From assembly GCA_007644065.1 (NCBI GenBank), contig VJWN01000023.1:259434-323433 (forward strand): DNA of 64,000 nt, given 5' to 3'. Below, piece after piece: positions 22,694 through 34,820 of the stretch (within the stretch, counting starts at the first letter, position 1; the number at the start of each line of letters is the position of its first letter). This stretch comes from Margaritispora aquatica (lineage: Eukaryota; Ascomycota; Leotiomycetes; Helotiales; Discinellaceae). The notes beneath the pieces were generated by a model, which did not search any database, had not been told where the DNA came from, and saw only the letters and a program-made list of their open reading frames with translations. A program made the translations under genes and the position numbers.

Positions 22694-23166
22694 CGTGTAT
22701 GATTGCGAAACGAGGCTCGAGGATTGTCGGGCTTTGCTAGTAGTCGGCGGAGGGCTAAAACATCGCGGTAGCAGTGAATATTTTATCAACCTTCACGTAA
22801 CTTCTCGAAACAAAATGATTAACCTTCTTACCTCTTTGATTTCAGGATCACTGCTATGCTTGCAGGTTGAGACAAGACGAAGATTGCAAAGACCTTATTA
22901 GAGTGAGGCTTTTGAGGGGTAGGTCTCTGGTGAGATAGGAAACCAACGAGATGTTGCATGTCATTGGATGTCGGGCAACATGCAGAAGAACACATGACAG
23001 TAGGATGAATAACCATGCAAGCTGAGCTGACAACTTCGATGATAAACCACCTCTAGCCTTTCAATTTTGAAACTTCGAGAACCTCACTACCATTCCATAA
23101 AGAAGCTCCCCTACTACTTCACGAGGCGGATTGATATAGTCAACAAAGGCGCCCCCCCCGACGCCA
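22694..23166. other. Divergent intergenic region
   Basis: Between the starts of the small membrane protein gene and the decayed gene at 23167. A run of eight C residues lies near 23152. No other feature was seen. Confidence 0.5.
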
Positions 23167-25006
23167 ATGGATTTCACCCTTGACGATATGATGTCGTGGG
23201 TCCCCATCTTTATAGCAATTGGCAACTTCACTTCTTGGTTGGTGCAAGCGTTGGAGGAGGCTAAGTCCATTCCTGCACAGTTACAGTCAATTACAGGATA
23301 CCTCAAAAAACTTACAATATGGCTCGTCGCACTCCAGAGGATTTGTGCTCAAGATGTAACCCCGACTCTCCACCGAGGGGATCATCAGGAGATGAGATTT
23401 CTTTTCGAACAATGTCTTGAGGATTTGACGAAAGCCAAAAACACGATTAATCGTTGCAGACGCTCTCTTCCCCTAAAATCCACCAATTGGGGAAGCTTCA
23501 AAGCGGGTTTCAATCCGCCTAAATGGTTACAAAAAGAGGCGATGGTGAAAGGCTATCTTGACGAAACCAGATCGAATTTTGAAATCATGAATGGTGTTAT
23601 TGCTGTCAACGCCTATGAGAAGCTTTGTGAAATACAGCATCAACAAAGTCAACAACGTCGAGGCAGTCAACCTTCGCAACCCCGAAACTCTGCCAAAAGC
23701 AACAACAATATCTTTAGTAGCAATAGGAAACAGTCGAAGGATTTACCCTCACGAGAACCACCAGCGAAATATTTGGAGCCGCAGATAGAGTTGAAAGCCA
23801 AGTTAGCTGAGATAGTTGCCGGAGCCAGCGAGTACATTTGGTACGGGTAAGATGGTCTTTTCTTTCCTTCTGATTCCTTCCCGTCTAAAATAAATATTCC
23901 TAACAAGCCTTAGAATTCCGACCATGTATCAAGAAGCAACCTAGCCTGTGCCTTCGACTGATTTGATAGGTATTATAATCCAAAAATTCGGACCAGTATC
24001 AGAAGAGTTGCGTATCTTAATCCTAGACATGCGTTTTAGGAGAATGATAGTGCTGAAGTGTAAGGTAACCCCTTTCCAAATGGGGATTTCAATTTGGGCT
24101 GATTTTCGTCTAGTACGGAACGACTCCTCGTATTTTGTTGTTCCTGCTCGCAGCAGTGGAGGTACAGCGACCATATTAGTAGAAGAATTAAACCTGTCGG
24201 CTCCGAAAATACCTGCACAAAGGGCTATTTCTGATTCAGACTGCTCCAATGTTGCTGTGAATAATACTATAACCAGTATAAATATTAGTTTTGAAGACAC
24301 AAGAGGTTTGCGTCCCCTACCGAGATCATGTAATGGACTTTTCTAACTGGAATCAGTGATGAGAGAGTTCAGAAGCACGCTTGAGGGTTACAGATTTTTG
24401 CATTCTAGGCAAGCCAGAGCATAACCTAATCTTGATCTGTTTCTTTGACTTATATTCATATAGCGTCTGCGGCGAATTCCGGTATAAGAAGATACTTGAA
24501 CCGACTGCATACAGCCGAGACGCATTCAATATCCTTAGTCTTAAGGAAAAGGGAATGACCGCCGTCTCTGATATTGCCGACATTCCTGCTAGCGGGCGTA
24601 ACGTTCGCGTGTTGTTGCTCTGGCTTTTCGGAGGCATTAACCCCAAGAGATGGTCTATTAGCCAAAGTATTCTCTATGTCCATGCTGGTATAAGCCCAAC
24701 GACGAGACCAACGGGCATTACCAGAAGGCTAACCGTGCCTCAGTCTCATCTGCAAGTCATTACTCGATCAAAGGCACAACACTATCCCTTCAAAAGATTA
24801 GATTCCTCGCGACAAAAAATATAATCAAGTCTTTGGAGAACCCTGATGCCGCAGACAACGTCTGTGGGGATTTCCAATTAACTTTTGATATCATTCAAAG
24901 CAAGATAAAAATTCCTCATTTTCATAACATTTATATCAATAATGCTAACAAAACATCATCAGATGCAACAAGACTATTCGATTTTTTGATGGAAAGGCAG
25001 GAATGA
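23167..25006 (+). pseudogene. Decayed multi-exon gene with intact N-terminal helical domain
   Basis: The first exon is open for 227 codons: a hydrophobic start (MSWVPIFIAIGNFTSWLVQA), then amphipathic helices (SIPAQLQSITGYLKKLTIWL, FLFEQCLEDLTKAKNTINRC) and a Gln/Ser/Asn-rich linker; this resembles the helical N-terminal domains of fungal NLR/STAND-type proteins, but the match is weak. An intron at about 23848-23913 leads to a frame containing IQKFGPVSEELRILILDMRF and WADFRLVRNDSSYFVVPARS, but only through a TAG at 23942-23944. A further intron (near 24306-24370) joins ARLRVTDFCILGKPEHNLIL and MTAVSDIADIPASG. After HAGISP (near 24690) the sensible frame shifts by one base and continues as NGHYQKANRASVSSASHYSI to a stop at 25004-25006. 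Both lesions argue for a pseudogene. Confidence 0.6.
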
Positions 25007-25919
25007 GATAATTCACATAATGGAGAGCTTTTTTTATATTGAATATTCCAGAAGGGCTATGGGGAGAATACGAAGGAGTCTCTATAAAAGAGTGTTCGTA
25101 AGGAGAACCTCACACGACGTCGATTTCGGACCTTGATCATCTTCTCCTTTTTACGGCCTTTACGACTGGAGCGAATAGGATTTTCACTTGGACGGATTCT
25201 TTCATTGCTCGAATTCTATGTGTTTTTTTTTTCTTGAGAAAGGACTTGATCTATTCTACCTTTGTTCTTTTTTGTTATATTTTGCTTTATCTCGCCTCCT
25301 AGCTACAGTTTAGTCCTTTTATTTACACTTAGTTTTATCCAATTTAGTATTCAATTCAGTTTGAAAGCATTCAACAGCCAGTTATATAAAGGACTTCAGC
25401 GATTTGGAATTACATTTATTATTATCTTTTGGAGTTTTGGATCTCGCGCTTAATACTACTTAACTTACCCATCTATTCCTTACCAAGGTACCAAACAAAT
25501 AAGTATGAGTTACAGCAAAGGCGCAAGATTCCAGGTACAAGGTAAGTAAAAAAGCAACCGACTTGATATACCGTGTTGAGCTTGTTGTTCAAATTATACG
25601 AGATAAGTAAAGATTTTATATTAAATCCAAGATATCCCTGGTACAGATTAAAACGTGCCGATGCCGTTTAGTCGGAACAAGTGGCTCATTTTAGTTTTGC
25701 GAGTTGAAAAGACACTCAAGATTTCCTTCAATATTTATATCTCTTATGTCTCAAGAATCAATAAAGAGAGAGACTTGAAAGTTTTTTGTTGATATCGCAC
25801 TTTGACTGTATTGGAATTGTGCCAGAATGATATGTCTAGACATATCTTAGAGATTATTGAACCTAGGCTAGGATGGATAACGTTCAGATTTTCGTTGACT
25901 TCGAAAGTCTATCATATCT
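25007..25919. other. AT-rich intergenic region
   Basis: No gene was recognised in this AT-rich stretch, which includes T-runs near 25222. Confidence 0.5.
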
Positions 25920-26484
25920 TCACAAAGCGCTTCTATTCAAATAACCGTTAGCTTTTCACCCCTCAAAAGGAGAAAGAATTTCAAACATACCTCCCACTCC
26001 CAATCGCCACTCTTTTAGGTACAGCCCCCCACTTGTGATGCCTTCCCAAGACCAGGCCCTGCATAGCCCTTGCATGTATATAGCTACCAAGAACATGTTC
26101 CCATGATTCAGCCCTCATTATATAGATATTTGGGCCACATCCTGAAAACCGCTGTGAAGCTTTCGTTGCGCTGCTGAGATCATACTCGAGGTGTTCCATC
26201 AGGACTGCAACGATCCATTCTCGAAATTGACTGGTGTTCCATTTCCACTGTGGTGTGGATTTGGCTTGAATCTTGCCACTGAGTGGGAGGAGTCCCGAAG
26301 ATAGGGAGAAAGTGGTTTTCCTCCTCTTCTTGGGTTCCTTGGATGGGTAGTTGGAGGAGTAGCTTGGTGGTTGAACATCGTCTTGTGGAGTAGTTGTGGC
26401 ATGCGAATGTGATTGCCGTTTGAAGACTCGGTCGAGCCAGGCTCTGAAACTGGTCGATTTGCTTGCTGGTTCTTGGCTCGTCAT
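25920..26484 (-). CDS. Hypothetical protein with SAM-like C-terminal region
   Basis: Exons 25991-26484 and 25920-25932 give 168 residues; the intron (25933-25990) has a perfect GTATGT donor, a GCTAAC branch site and a TAG acceptor. If the intron is not removed the frame stops two codons later, so the two models differ only at the last residues. After a Ser/Thr/Lys-rich head come WKWNTSQFREWIVAVLMEHL and FSGCGPNIYIMRAESWEHVL, a layout reminiscent of a SAM domain (W..eqv..Wl, then G..iy.m....W). An in-frame ATG at 26640 would add 52 residues. No function is proposed. Confidence 0.5.
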
Positions 26485-27027
26485 TGTATTGCAATTGTAA
26501 AGGATGACACAAAAGTTAAAGATGGAGGTTTCCTTATTGTTAGGAGGGATGACTGAGAATAGCCGTGCAAATAACGGTGTTTCTTCCGTATGAGTAGCTG
26601 GGTAGGTGCGTGTTCCGCTATTTTTCGAATATCGCGTCATCGTCTAGTATCTTAACTTGGTGGGTTGAGCAACGGGATATACCACCAACTAGTATTTTAG
26701 CTGAACGACAGCATGGGCTTAGTCAGCTTAAGCGAGCCTCTGGTTTCTGATTCAATGTTGATATAATGATTTGCTCGTCATGACAAGTTTCTCTGGAGTT
26801 AAAACGTTAGCAACGAATTTTTAATTGCTGCGACAAAAATCATCACAATAACTCTAACCCTTTCTTCAATTTTTGTTTTTATCGATTGTTGTTTCCGGAA
26901 CCTACCTGAGGTAAGAATGTAAATAGCTAAGCGAGAGCTATGCTAAGTCTTCGCATCCACGCTATCACCTGATCATCACATCGGCATACGCATTACCATC
27001 GAAACCCCCTATACCAGGGACATTTCA
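26485..27027. other. Intergenic, no gene seen
   Basis: Promoter side of the SAM-like gene and 3' side of the secreted-protein relic. Nothing else was recognised. Confidence 0.5.
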
Positions 27028-27464
27028 CTACTTACGATACCCCTTATTAGGATCCTTATAATCAATCCAATTATAGCAGTACTTCTTGTTGCCCATGATG
27101 CAGCCATATCCATCACCATACTTATCCGTGCGCTTCAGCCACCATCTCTTGGGGCACGTGGAGGCACAGAACGGGCTTGAGCCGTACCAGTTGCAGATCT
27201 CGTAGCGGGTTGAGACGTCGTCTTTGGTAGACGTGAGACGCTGATAGTATGCTGCTTCGGCTTTGTGGTTGATGGGGCCGCTGAGGAAGCGCTCTTCCGC
27301 TGCTGCTGGGGCGTTAGTGTGTCAAACATGGCAGCAGAATCATTTGGGGAAATATGTGCCCTGAAGGGTACAGAGTTGGGATGTCATAGATGAGACTTAC
27401 TTGGAGCAGCGAACGCAACAGCGGGGAGAGTGAGGACAATGGCTTAGATCTTGGTGAAATTCAT
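27028..27464 (-). pseudogene. Small cysteine-rich secreted protein with a stop codon in its signal peptide
   Basis: An ATG at 27462-27464 is followed by MNFTKI, then TAA (27444-27446), then AIVLTLPAVAFAAP, which together would be a classic signal peptide ending near AFAAP. An intron (27306-27400, 95 nt; an alternative acceptor 3 nt further also keeps the frame) leads to an open exon 27028-27305. The mature part has five cysteines, in EICNWYGSSPFCASTCPKRW and in YGCIMGNKKYC. The size, signal peptide and Cys content are those of fungal small secreted proteins, some of which act as effectors. Everything except codon 7 is intact, so the lesion is recent, or a sequencing error, or an allele of this strain. 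No downstream start would preserve secretion. Confidence 0.68.
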
Positions 27465-27525
27465 GTTGACTGAGTGTGAAGTTAGATTTTGATCGATGGA
27501 GGATTGAATCACGAACGCATAACAG

Positions 27526-27535
27526 ATCTATATAA
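27526..27535 (-). promoter_or_regulatory. Probable TATA box of the secreted-protein relic
   Basis: TTTATATAGAT on the minus strand about 65 bases upstream of the ATG at 27464, at a plausible distance for a fungal TATA element. Confidence 0.5.
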
Positions 27536-29436
27536 ATCCTCTCTTCTCCGTTGTACTCTCGACTTCCTCTAAGCTGAGGTGGATACTACGAAACCCTAGT
27601 AAATATGTCTCTTCTGTGTCTTTAAAAATCTTGAATGTATCTATTCAACTCATCTCGTACGAATATTTGGCATGATAGGGCTTGCTCAACATTAGGTCGA
27701 CTCGTTTCAGCCACTATCACCGGATCAACGAGTGTGTTGAATTTGATAGACGTAGTGGTGGCTTGATAGAAATTGGGGAAGATGAAGTTATGATAATCAT
27801 CACGATCTTGCCCAAAAATGGCAAACTGAGCTGTGTTCCTAACTGGATTGCACAGTCAATTCCTCACCTCACCCAATGTAGAAGACTTAAACAAGCTCAG
27901 ACCTCGCTTATTTTTCTATCTCTGGACAATGTCATCATCCCATGCTCATATCAAGTTTCACGGTCTCACCTTGAAAGGTTATCGGGATTTACCCACTTCC
28001 TTGTCGTAGGTGGTGTTTTATAGTTTCGTCTACCGTGACATCAGCTAAGCGAGTTTTTGTCTCAATTCAGCTGCTCCGATTCGTTATACTCGACCGCTGG
28101 AACCATGAGCGTGACTTAGACAGAGCTCTGCAGGTTTTAAGGAAGTTTTGTGAATTGATTCAACTCACAGACTTTCGGAATTCAATATCGAAACCTGCAC
28201 GGACGGTACGTCGTAAAGCTGGTTGAAACAATGTACCCACATCTACCTTTGTATACATGAGTCCCCACAACGCAGTACGATATCTTTACCTCCATCACCT
28301 ATCGTTTTAAAGCACCAAAACAAAGCTCGTCTATCACATGAGTAAAAATAACCTGCTGCGCATCCATACGAAGAAATCTTCCATCTATTCCTACTATCTC
28401 CAACCACGCGGGACTGGGATATTTCATTAAATTACTACTCGCCACACTCAATCTCACAGTGTCACACCCAGCACCCAACACCCACTTACCACGCAATTTT
28501 AGGCGCGTTTTTCCTACCCGCTAGCCTCTACGATGTCAAGAAAAATGGCGCTTATTAGTACCAGCTGAGTGTTTTGCGTGTCTTGAATGAGAGTCTGCTG
28601 GCTAGGACGAGACTGCAAGACAGCAGTAATCAGCAGGTAAGACAATTACCTTAGTGCAGGGAGGGAGCGAGGTGTAGATTCGCAGTGTTTCCTTGGATTC
28701 GTTCTTGGCCGTGGCAGATTTGGAGTGTTATGGGAAGCGATAGGTAAGCGACATAGCCGGGACACAGTCGAGAGATAAAAGGGCTCCTTAGTCCTCCCTC
28801 GCTTCCTGTTGGGTATATAAAGTCGGTTTTTATTACCACTTATATTTGACTTTCTACTTACTTCGACGTTCTGTCAACTTAGTGGATGTGGGAGAGGCGT
28901 TTAGAGTGTGATATTTTAGAAAGCAGATATAGACATACAATAAACCAAAAAAGAAAACAAGGTATATATTGATTCAATTTCACCTACTTCACAACGTCAA
29001 CTTTACACTCTACTTCCACTCGCGTGTTTACTCAAACCTTTTTCAACAAAGTCCACCCAAAGTAACACAACAAGGGAACTGAGCCAAGATTGTTACGCAA
29101 CATTAATTCAGTTCACCTCATCTAACCTCATTCCACAATGTATTTAAAGCCTCCTCCCTCCCAACTCTCACCTCGGCGATATCTCACAACAGTCAATGCG
29201 ATCATTAGTTTAAGCCTGCGGCTGCGGTCATGGTTTATTTAAGTATATCCAAAAAAGACAGGAAGTAGGCAAAACGCCAAACCAAATCAGAATTAATCGT
29301 GATATATTTCATAGTCCTATGTACTCGTCACTTTCGTACTCATTATCATTACCCATTCCTTCCTTTGTTCAAATCCATTATAGTCGTTACTTTGCTGGTC
29401 ATTATCGTTACTCGTTCCTCTCTTGTTTCAAAGCCC
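27536..29436. other. Long intergenic region, no gene supported
   Basis: About 1.9 kb with only short chance frames. The right end holds the 3' UTR of the multicopper oxidase. Confidence 0.5.
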
Positions 29437-31956
29437 TCAATCCTCCTCCGCCTTCGACGATGGGGGAGAGTACATGGCACTGTAGAGATGTTAGACGTAT
29501 TCTAGCCAAAGCTTGGACCTTTACTTACCCCCAATTATTCTTGTTGGGTTTGTTTGGTGTCTTTTTCACTAAAGGAAATTTTCAGCTTAGTTTTCCCACG
29601 TATCGGGGTGGGGACGTTGAGGGAGGAGTGGTAATCGATGACTTACTGTTGAACCAATCATCGGTGTCCCCGCCAGCGTTACCCTTCATGGGTATTTTCT
29701 GTGCGGCACACGCAGCATGCATGCCGGCTGGGATTTCGAGATCTTGGGCCTGTAGTTGTTTGGGAGCCTCGACGAAGGTCATGACCAAGCCAGCCTCGAT
29801 GTGCCACTCGATATGGCAATGAAAGAGCCAGACACCGGGGTTATCTATAGTGTAAATTTTAGTAACTGCGTTCTGAATTGAAATTAGAGAAGTGGTGGTA
29901 ATCTTACTAGTCTTGAAGCGGATGATAGCATATGAATTTGCATATACCATGAACACGTCTCTTTGTGCAGGAATACGGGCATATTTACCATCCCAGGTAA
30001 CTGGGTTGGCGGGTGTGCCCTCGTCACCTTGAGCAACAATTTGGGCGGTATGGCCATGGATGTGGAATGGATGAGAGCCGGGATCGTTGTTAACTACTCG
30101 GATTTCGACAATTCCGTTAGGGTCACTGAATACCACGGTGTTCGTGAATCCGTAAATGCGAGGATCTGTTACAAGATGCCGAGGAGCTGATAAAGCGGTA
30201 TATAACGTGGGAACACGTGGCGCAACATAGGTAGATCCGTTCACGGTGCCTGTAGTTGGTTCAGTTCCTCTCTTTGATGCATCTTGTGGGATGTTTGGAT
30301 TGAAAGCAAGGTGAAGAAGGCCCGGATTCCTTACCTCGATCCATATCATACAGGTACTCGAAGTCGAATATAGCATCAACACTAGGAAGATCAGAACAGC
30401 ATCTGAAAGCCGCGGTTGCGAACTTACTATTGGGTGACTGGACTAAGAATTGGCGTTTGAGCAAGTGGAAGAATGTTAAACTCGCTAATGGAGGAACTGC
30501 AATTGAGATCAGCGTCTGCTTTAGCATATCATCCGGTCATACCTACAAATCTTTGAGTACCGGCGGAGCTGGCAGCGGGGAAGCGGTATTGTAAACAAGA
30601 TATGCGGTTTGCTAAAAATGTCAACATAGGACTTTGGCACTCTGGGGAGGGAACTGACGTTCATGTTGACAGGCATAATATTACCATCGAACATGCTTGG
30701 CATCATTGCTGACAGGATTGCAAAGTTTTTTGCGGCATTTGGGAGAGCAGTGACGATGACACCATATCTTTGAGCTGATGCAACATGAATCTGGCTAACA
30801 GGAGTTGGTACGGTGGCAACTCCATCCATCTCTACGATGGTCATATTGTGGCCACCGAACTTTATCATGTTCGATGCGAAACCGCCGATGTTGATAATTC
30901 GAAACAAGTACCTCTTTCCAGGAATCATAGGGAATTTGAAGTTGGTAGAGTCGTTTATCAGAGTTGAGTCCGGAGTAGGCTCTCTACCATCTGCAGCTTG
31001 TCCCTGGTTTTGGTAGAGATGAACAAGATTGGAGGCTTGTTCATGATACCAATCAGAGACTGTCATGGTGTACTTGTAGGCAATTAGTCAAAGATCTGAC
31101 ACTTTTGATTGAGACAAACCTCGATATCAAAGCTTTTATAAAATGGAGCTGAGGAATCATGGACGATAAGTGGGCCTCTGAAGCCATCTAAATAAGATCC
31201 TCCAAGATGTGCATGATACCAGTGGGTTCCGGTAGTACTAGCCTATTTATCAAGCTTGTTAGACAGGGTGAATACAATTATGGTCGAACAGAGTGAGCTT
31301 ACAGTGAAAGTATAGGTGTTCTTCATTCCAGGTGGTAGAGCACATTGGGTCACACTGGCGGCACCCTAATGTACTCGTCAGTATTTGCTACTATAATTTT
31401 CTCTAGGTCAATCAGTTACATACATCCATCTGCGCATTTTTATTCTGATGCTGGCCATGGAAATGCAAAGCAGTGCTCTGGTTACCGAGATTATTTGTCA
31501 ATTCAACAACAATTGCTGCCTGAATTAGCATATGTCGTCAACTATGTTGGAAAATATGAGAAGGTAAGGCAGGAGTCAGGAACAATATCCATCCCAAGAA
31601 AAGCGCGAAGAGATGCGACTCAGCACCTATACAGTAAAGTGTACCTACTGTCTTTGAGGTTGGCATGGATTGGAGGAGGTGGCCATGCACCATTGATGCC
31701 GATTACTGGCCTTCCAAACCCGTCTGGGGAAGCCTGTTATCTTGTCAATGAAATCGCATTGAAGGATTTTAGGCCCAACGTACCCAAACCCATGTGAGTT
31801 TCCACTGTGTAGGTTAGCAATTGACTCAAGGAGGAGGAGAAATAAGTTTGATGTCCTGTCTGTTGAGAGAGATATTTCGTCACATACATTATAGGTGACA
31901 GTTGCAGCATCCACTGCGAGAAGGCATGAAGCCAGAATGGCAATTGAAAATCTCAT
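29437..31956 (-). CDS. Secreted multicopper oxidase (Fet3/laccase-like)
   Basis: Fourteen exons splice into one frame of 567 residues: 31888-31956, 31784-31804, 31649-31733, 31424-31515, 31303-31365, 31120-31242, 30659-31072, 30547-30611, 30428-30496, 30335-30381, 29908-30282, 29647-29844, 29529-29568, 29437-29479. All introns are GT..AG and mostly 46-83 nt; the second exon is only 21 nt. A signal peptide covers about residues 1-18. Copper sites are complete: HFHG (His76, His78), HWYHAH (His120, His122), HPFHIHGH (His420, His423, His425) and HCHIEWH with Cys484 and axial Leu494. There is no C-terminal membrane helix, unlike yeast Fet3, and no iron permease gene next door, so a soluble secreted oxidase is likelier than a ferroxidase complex. 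Substrate cannot be told. Confidence 0.92.
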
Positions 31957-31965
31957 TTTTATTCA

Positions 31966-31997
31966 CAAACAAACAAACAAACAAACAAGCAAGCAAA
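31966..31997. repeat. CAAA/CAAG tetranucleotide repeat
   Basis: ACAA units repeated about seven times, passing into GCAA, directly upstream of the oxidase ATG; it would lie in the 5' leader. Confidence 0.85.
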
Positions 31998-32052
31998 CGT
32001 AGAGCTCTTGTACTCAAGATGGCCTCTAGAGAAAGCTAGAAACTCGACCCCA

Positions 32053-32062
32053 GCCTTATATA
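32053..32062 (-). promoter_or_regulatory. Probable TATA box of the multicopper oxidase gene
   Basis: CTATATAAGG on the minus strand about 100 bases upstream of the start codon. Confidence 0.5.
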
Positions 32063-33603
32063 GACCATCACTCCCACCGCTACTAACTGCCATTTTCCCC
32101 TCAGGCAAATCACTAGATTTTACAGCCACTTGAAGTAAACACAAGAACACGACAGATCTTAGTACGATGAATCAACCGAATCCATAGCCACTAGAGATGG
32201 TCGCTGAAGGATTTTAGCGCAGTAAGCTAAGAACAATCTAAGATTTCGACGCACAGGAGAGACAGTTAATGCAGGCAAGGATATTGAATCAACTACGTTG
32301 GCAGCCTTATCGGAGATGTGAGAAGAGCTTTTTTGAAGTTTGTCAATTATCAAATATGCAAGATCTTACCTCAACGCGGAATGCGACTCGCATTGAAGAA
32401 AAGCATTTTAAAGACTTCCACGATTCCCAAGTCTTTGAGGCATCCTCCTATTTCTTTTAACTGTAGACATGTATACTTGAGGTGCGATGCAGGTTAGGTA
32501 ACTTGCACACATGGATTTACAAACGACAGTAAGTTGTGGCTTTCCTGGCTTTCCTGAACACGAGATGTGTCTTATGAAGTCGATGTGCGGAGGTGAGGTG
32601 CCACAATGACAATGCGGAGGATATCGAAATAGTGTTTAATGGTCAAGGAATGTCCCAGTTGGGTACTTCTAGCTGAGATGCAAAGGACACAAGCGACCAG
32701 ATCTGATTGGATGGTGGAGGCAAGAGGATGTCCGACAACACACCGTCTGGCCGAAACATGACTTAGAATGGAACGAGATCAAGGTAGAATAATTGACCTG
32801 GCGGGATAAGGTAAAGTCTAGGACATTCGGAAATATCTTGTCGTAAGTATTCATGTTCAATACCACCTTGTCTTGTCATACTCCGCTTTAACACAGTGAC
32901 TCGACAGCTTTACACTTTTCTACTCTACAAGGATTCCGCAAAGTTACCTTTGTATGGCCATGCGCGACTTTCCGTTGTTGTCATTGCCCAAAGAAGAATA
33001 AATTAATGTTTATATGTTGAGTTCATAGCCTGGGGTACTAAGACATCATCTAAGGTACATCAGGCAATACGTTGTACACGTGGTCTGTACTCGAAGCCAT
33101 GGCCCACACCCACATTCAGCCGCAAGGCTACGGGTGTCTCAACTTGAGTTACTATTCTAGGTTAGATAGCTCAAATTCTCATGGCAGGTGCGCAAACTAG
33201 ATATTTCTCACACGATTCAGGCCTTCGGCTTCTGCTGTGGCTTCAATAACGGGCACATGATTATTAAGCCATAAAGGTACCTTAGGCAAGGTACCATGCC
33301 GGCGACAATAGAATAGGTACCAGAATTCGAACAGCTCTTTCATTATAGGCATAATAGCTTTTCGTGGCCACATTGTATAGGTACGAAATGATAAGGATTT
33401 TGTAGTTAGTAATCTAGATCAAGCTTTGAATCTAAGTCTACGCTTTTGACATTATACAATATCCCTTCAAAGCGCCAATCCAAATCTATGTATGCCCGAA
33501 CGCCTCGCTAACAGCAACTTGCAAAATCCCCCACACCAGCTCTGTCTATTCAATATCAACAGTCCACCCATCACATAGCCCATCACTCTCAATTCGACTC
33601 AGC
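32063..33603. other. Long intergenic region, no gene seen
   Basis: About 1.5 kb holding the upstream region of the oxidase gene and the 3' side of the neprosin gene. No coding segment was recognised. Confidence 0.5.
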
Positions 33604-34820
33604 TCAAGCACCAACCTTCCCACCTGCGCCCGGCCCACCGAGATAGCACCAACTGCCCCAACCCCCAGTACTTGACACCGCATTAATGTGATTATACCTC
33701 ACAGAATCACTATCAAAGAACCCCGCCGTATAATCGTGATTCACACCACCAACATCAGTATACACCATATTGCGAATATAGGCGCTCCTGCCCGATCCTG
33801 TGGTTCCATACTGGCCGCTGCCCATATCCGTTGTGGACAGTGCCGCCTCATTCTGGAAGATCTCGCCGTAATACAGAATCATGTCAGAGCTAGTCGCTAG
33901 AGACGCGCCTTGGGTGTTGGTCGCGAACAAAGAAGCGGGATAGTATCCAATCCAGCGGTCCTTAACGTAAAGCCACCAGTTGTTGTTGTGCAGGAGATAC
34001 TCGATTGTGATGTCGTACTGGGCGCCGTTCTCAACGCTGTGAGTGCTGAACACGGTGCCGGGGAAGATGGTGGAGTCGTATTGCACCCAGCCTGTGACGT
34101 CTTGGTTCCAGCCGCCTTCACCGTTGGCTTGCTTGGTGTAACCGTTGGTGTTGTAGAAGGTGAAGAGATGTGGGGAGGCGACTTGATTAGGGTAGTTGAT
34201 CCAGCCTGCTTCAAGGGTTTGGAGCCCCTTGGTGCTACCGTGCGTGACAGCTGTTTGGAGGAGGGAGAAGTCGCCGTTGTTGGCTACGAAGGCTTTAAAG
34301 AGGGAGTAGATTGCTCGCTGGAGAGTTGTTAGATGGTGTTTAGAGGAGAGAATGAATGAGGACTTACTCCACCAATGTTGGCAACTCCTTGGTTTGAGGA
34401 AACATACCAATGCTTGCCAGCATTCTGTCGCTTTTGCTTGAAGCCTGCTACTTCAGGAAGAGCTTTCGAATGCACGTTTTGGAGATACTCCACGCTGACT
34501 TGGGGTATCGGGACGGTCCCCAATGGGCCTAGGACAGCCCCTAGAATTTCCAAATCACCCATTGCGAGGGATGCGTTACCAGAAAGAGGCGACTTCGGTG
34601 GAGGTGGTTTTGCAATTCGTCCTTGAGACTCTCTTGTGATCCAATCGATTACATGATTCTTGGTTTTTGTTGTATGTTTAATATCAAATAATGACCGTCT
34701 GTGAAGTGCTTGAGCCGCATAATCACTACCAAATTCAGCGATAGGAGAAGCAGTGACTTGAACAAGGAAAGTTGCCAACGCTGCGAGAATGACCGTTTTT
34801 GACGAAAGAAAAGACATCAT
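33604..34820 (-). CDS. Neprosin-family glutamic endopeptidase, secreted
   Basis: Two exons (34368-34820, 33604-34317; 50-nt intron) encode 388 residues. A signal peptide (VILAALATFLVQVTASP) is followed by a pro-region of about 110 residues with a KPPPPKSP stretch. The neprosin domain then follows: GKHWYVSSNQGVANIGG, LEAGWINYP, SPHLFTFYNTNGY, WNQDVTGWVQYD, NNNWWLYVKDRWIGYYPASL and LYYGEIFQNE. The likely catalytic glutamates are Glu187 (in LEAGW) and Glu303 (in YYGE), matching the two Glu of plant neprosin, a prolyl endopeptidase active at acid pH. The C-terminal HDYTAGFFDSDSVRYNHINA and SWCYLGGPGAGG also fit fungal members. Two adjacent ATGs (34820, 34817) can serve as start. Confidence 0.88.

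Noticed and set aside
23920..24346. Independent gene starting near 23948
   Set aside because: The frame begins at GTG and continues the reading frame of the exon at 23167 after an intron; it is better seen as a later exon of the same decayed gene.
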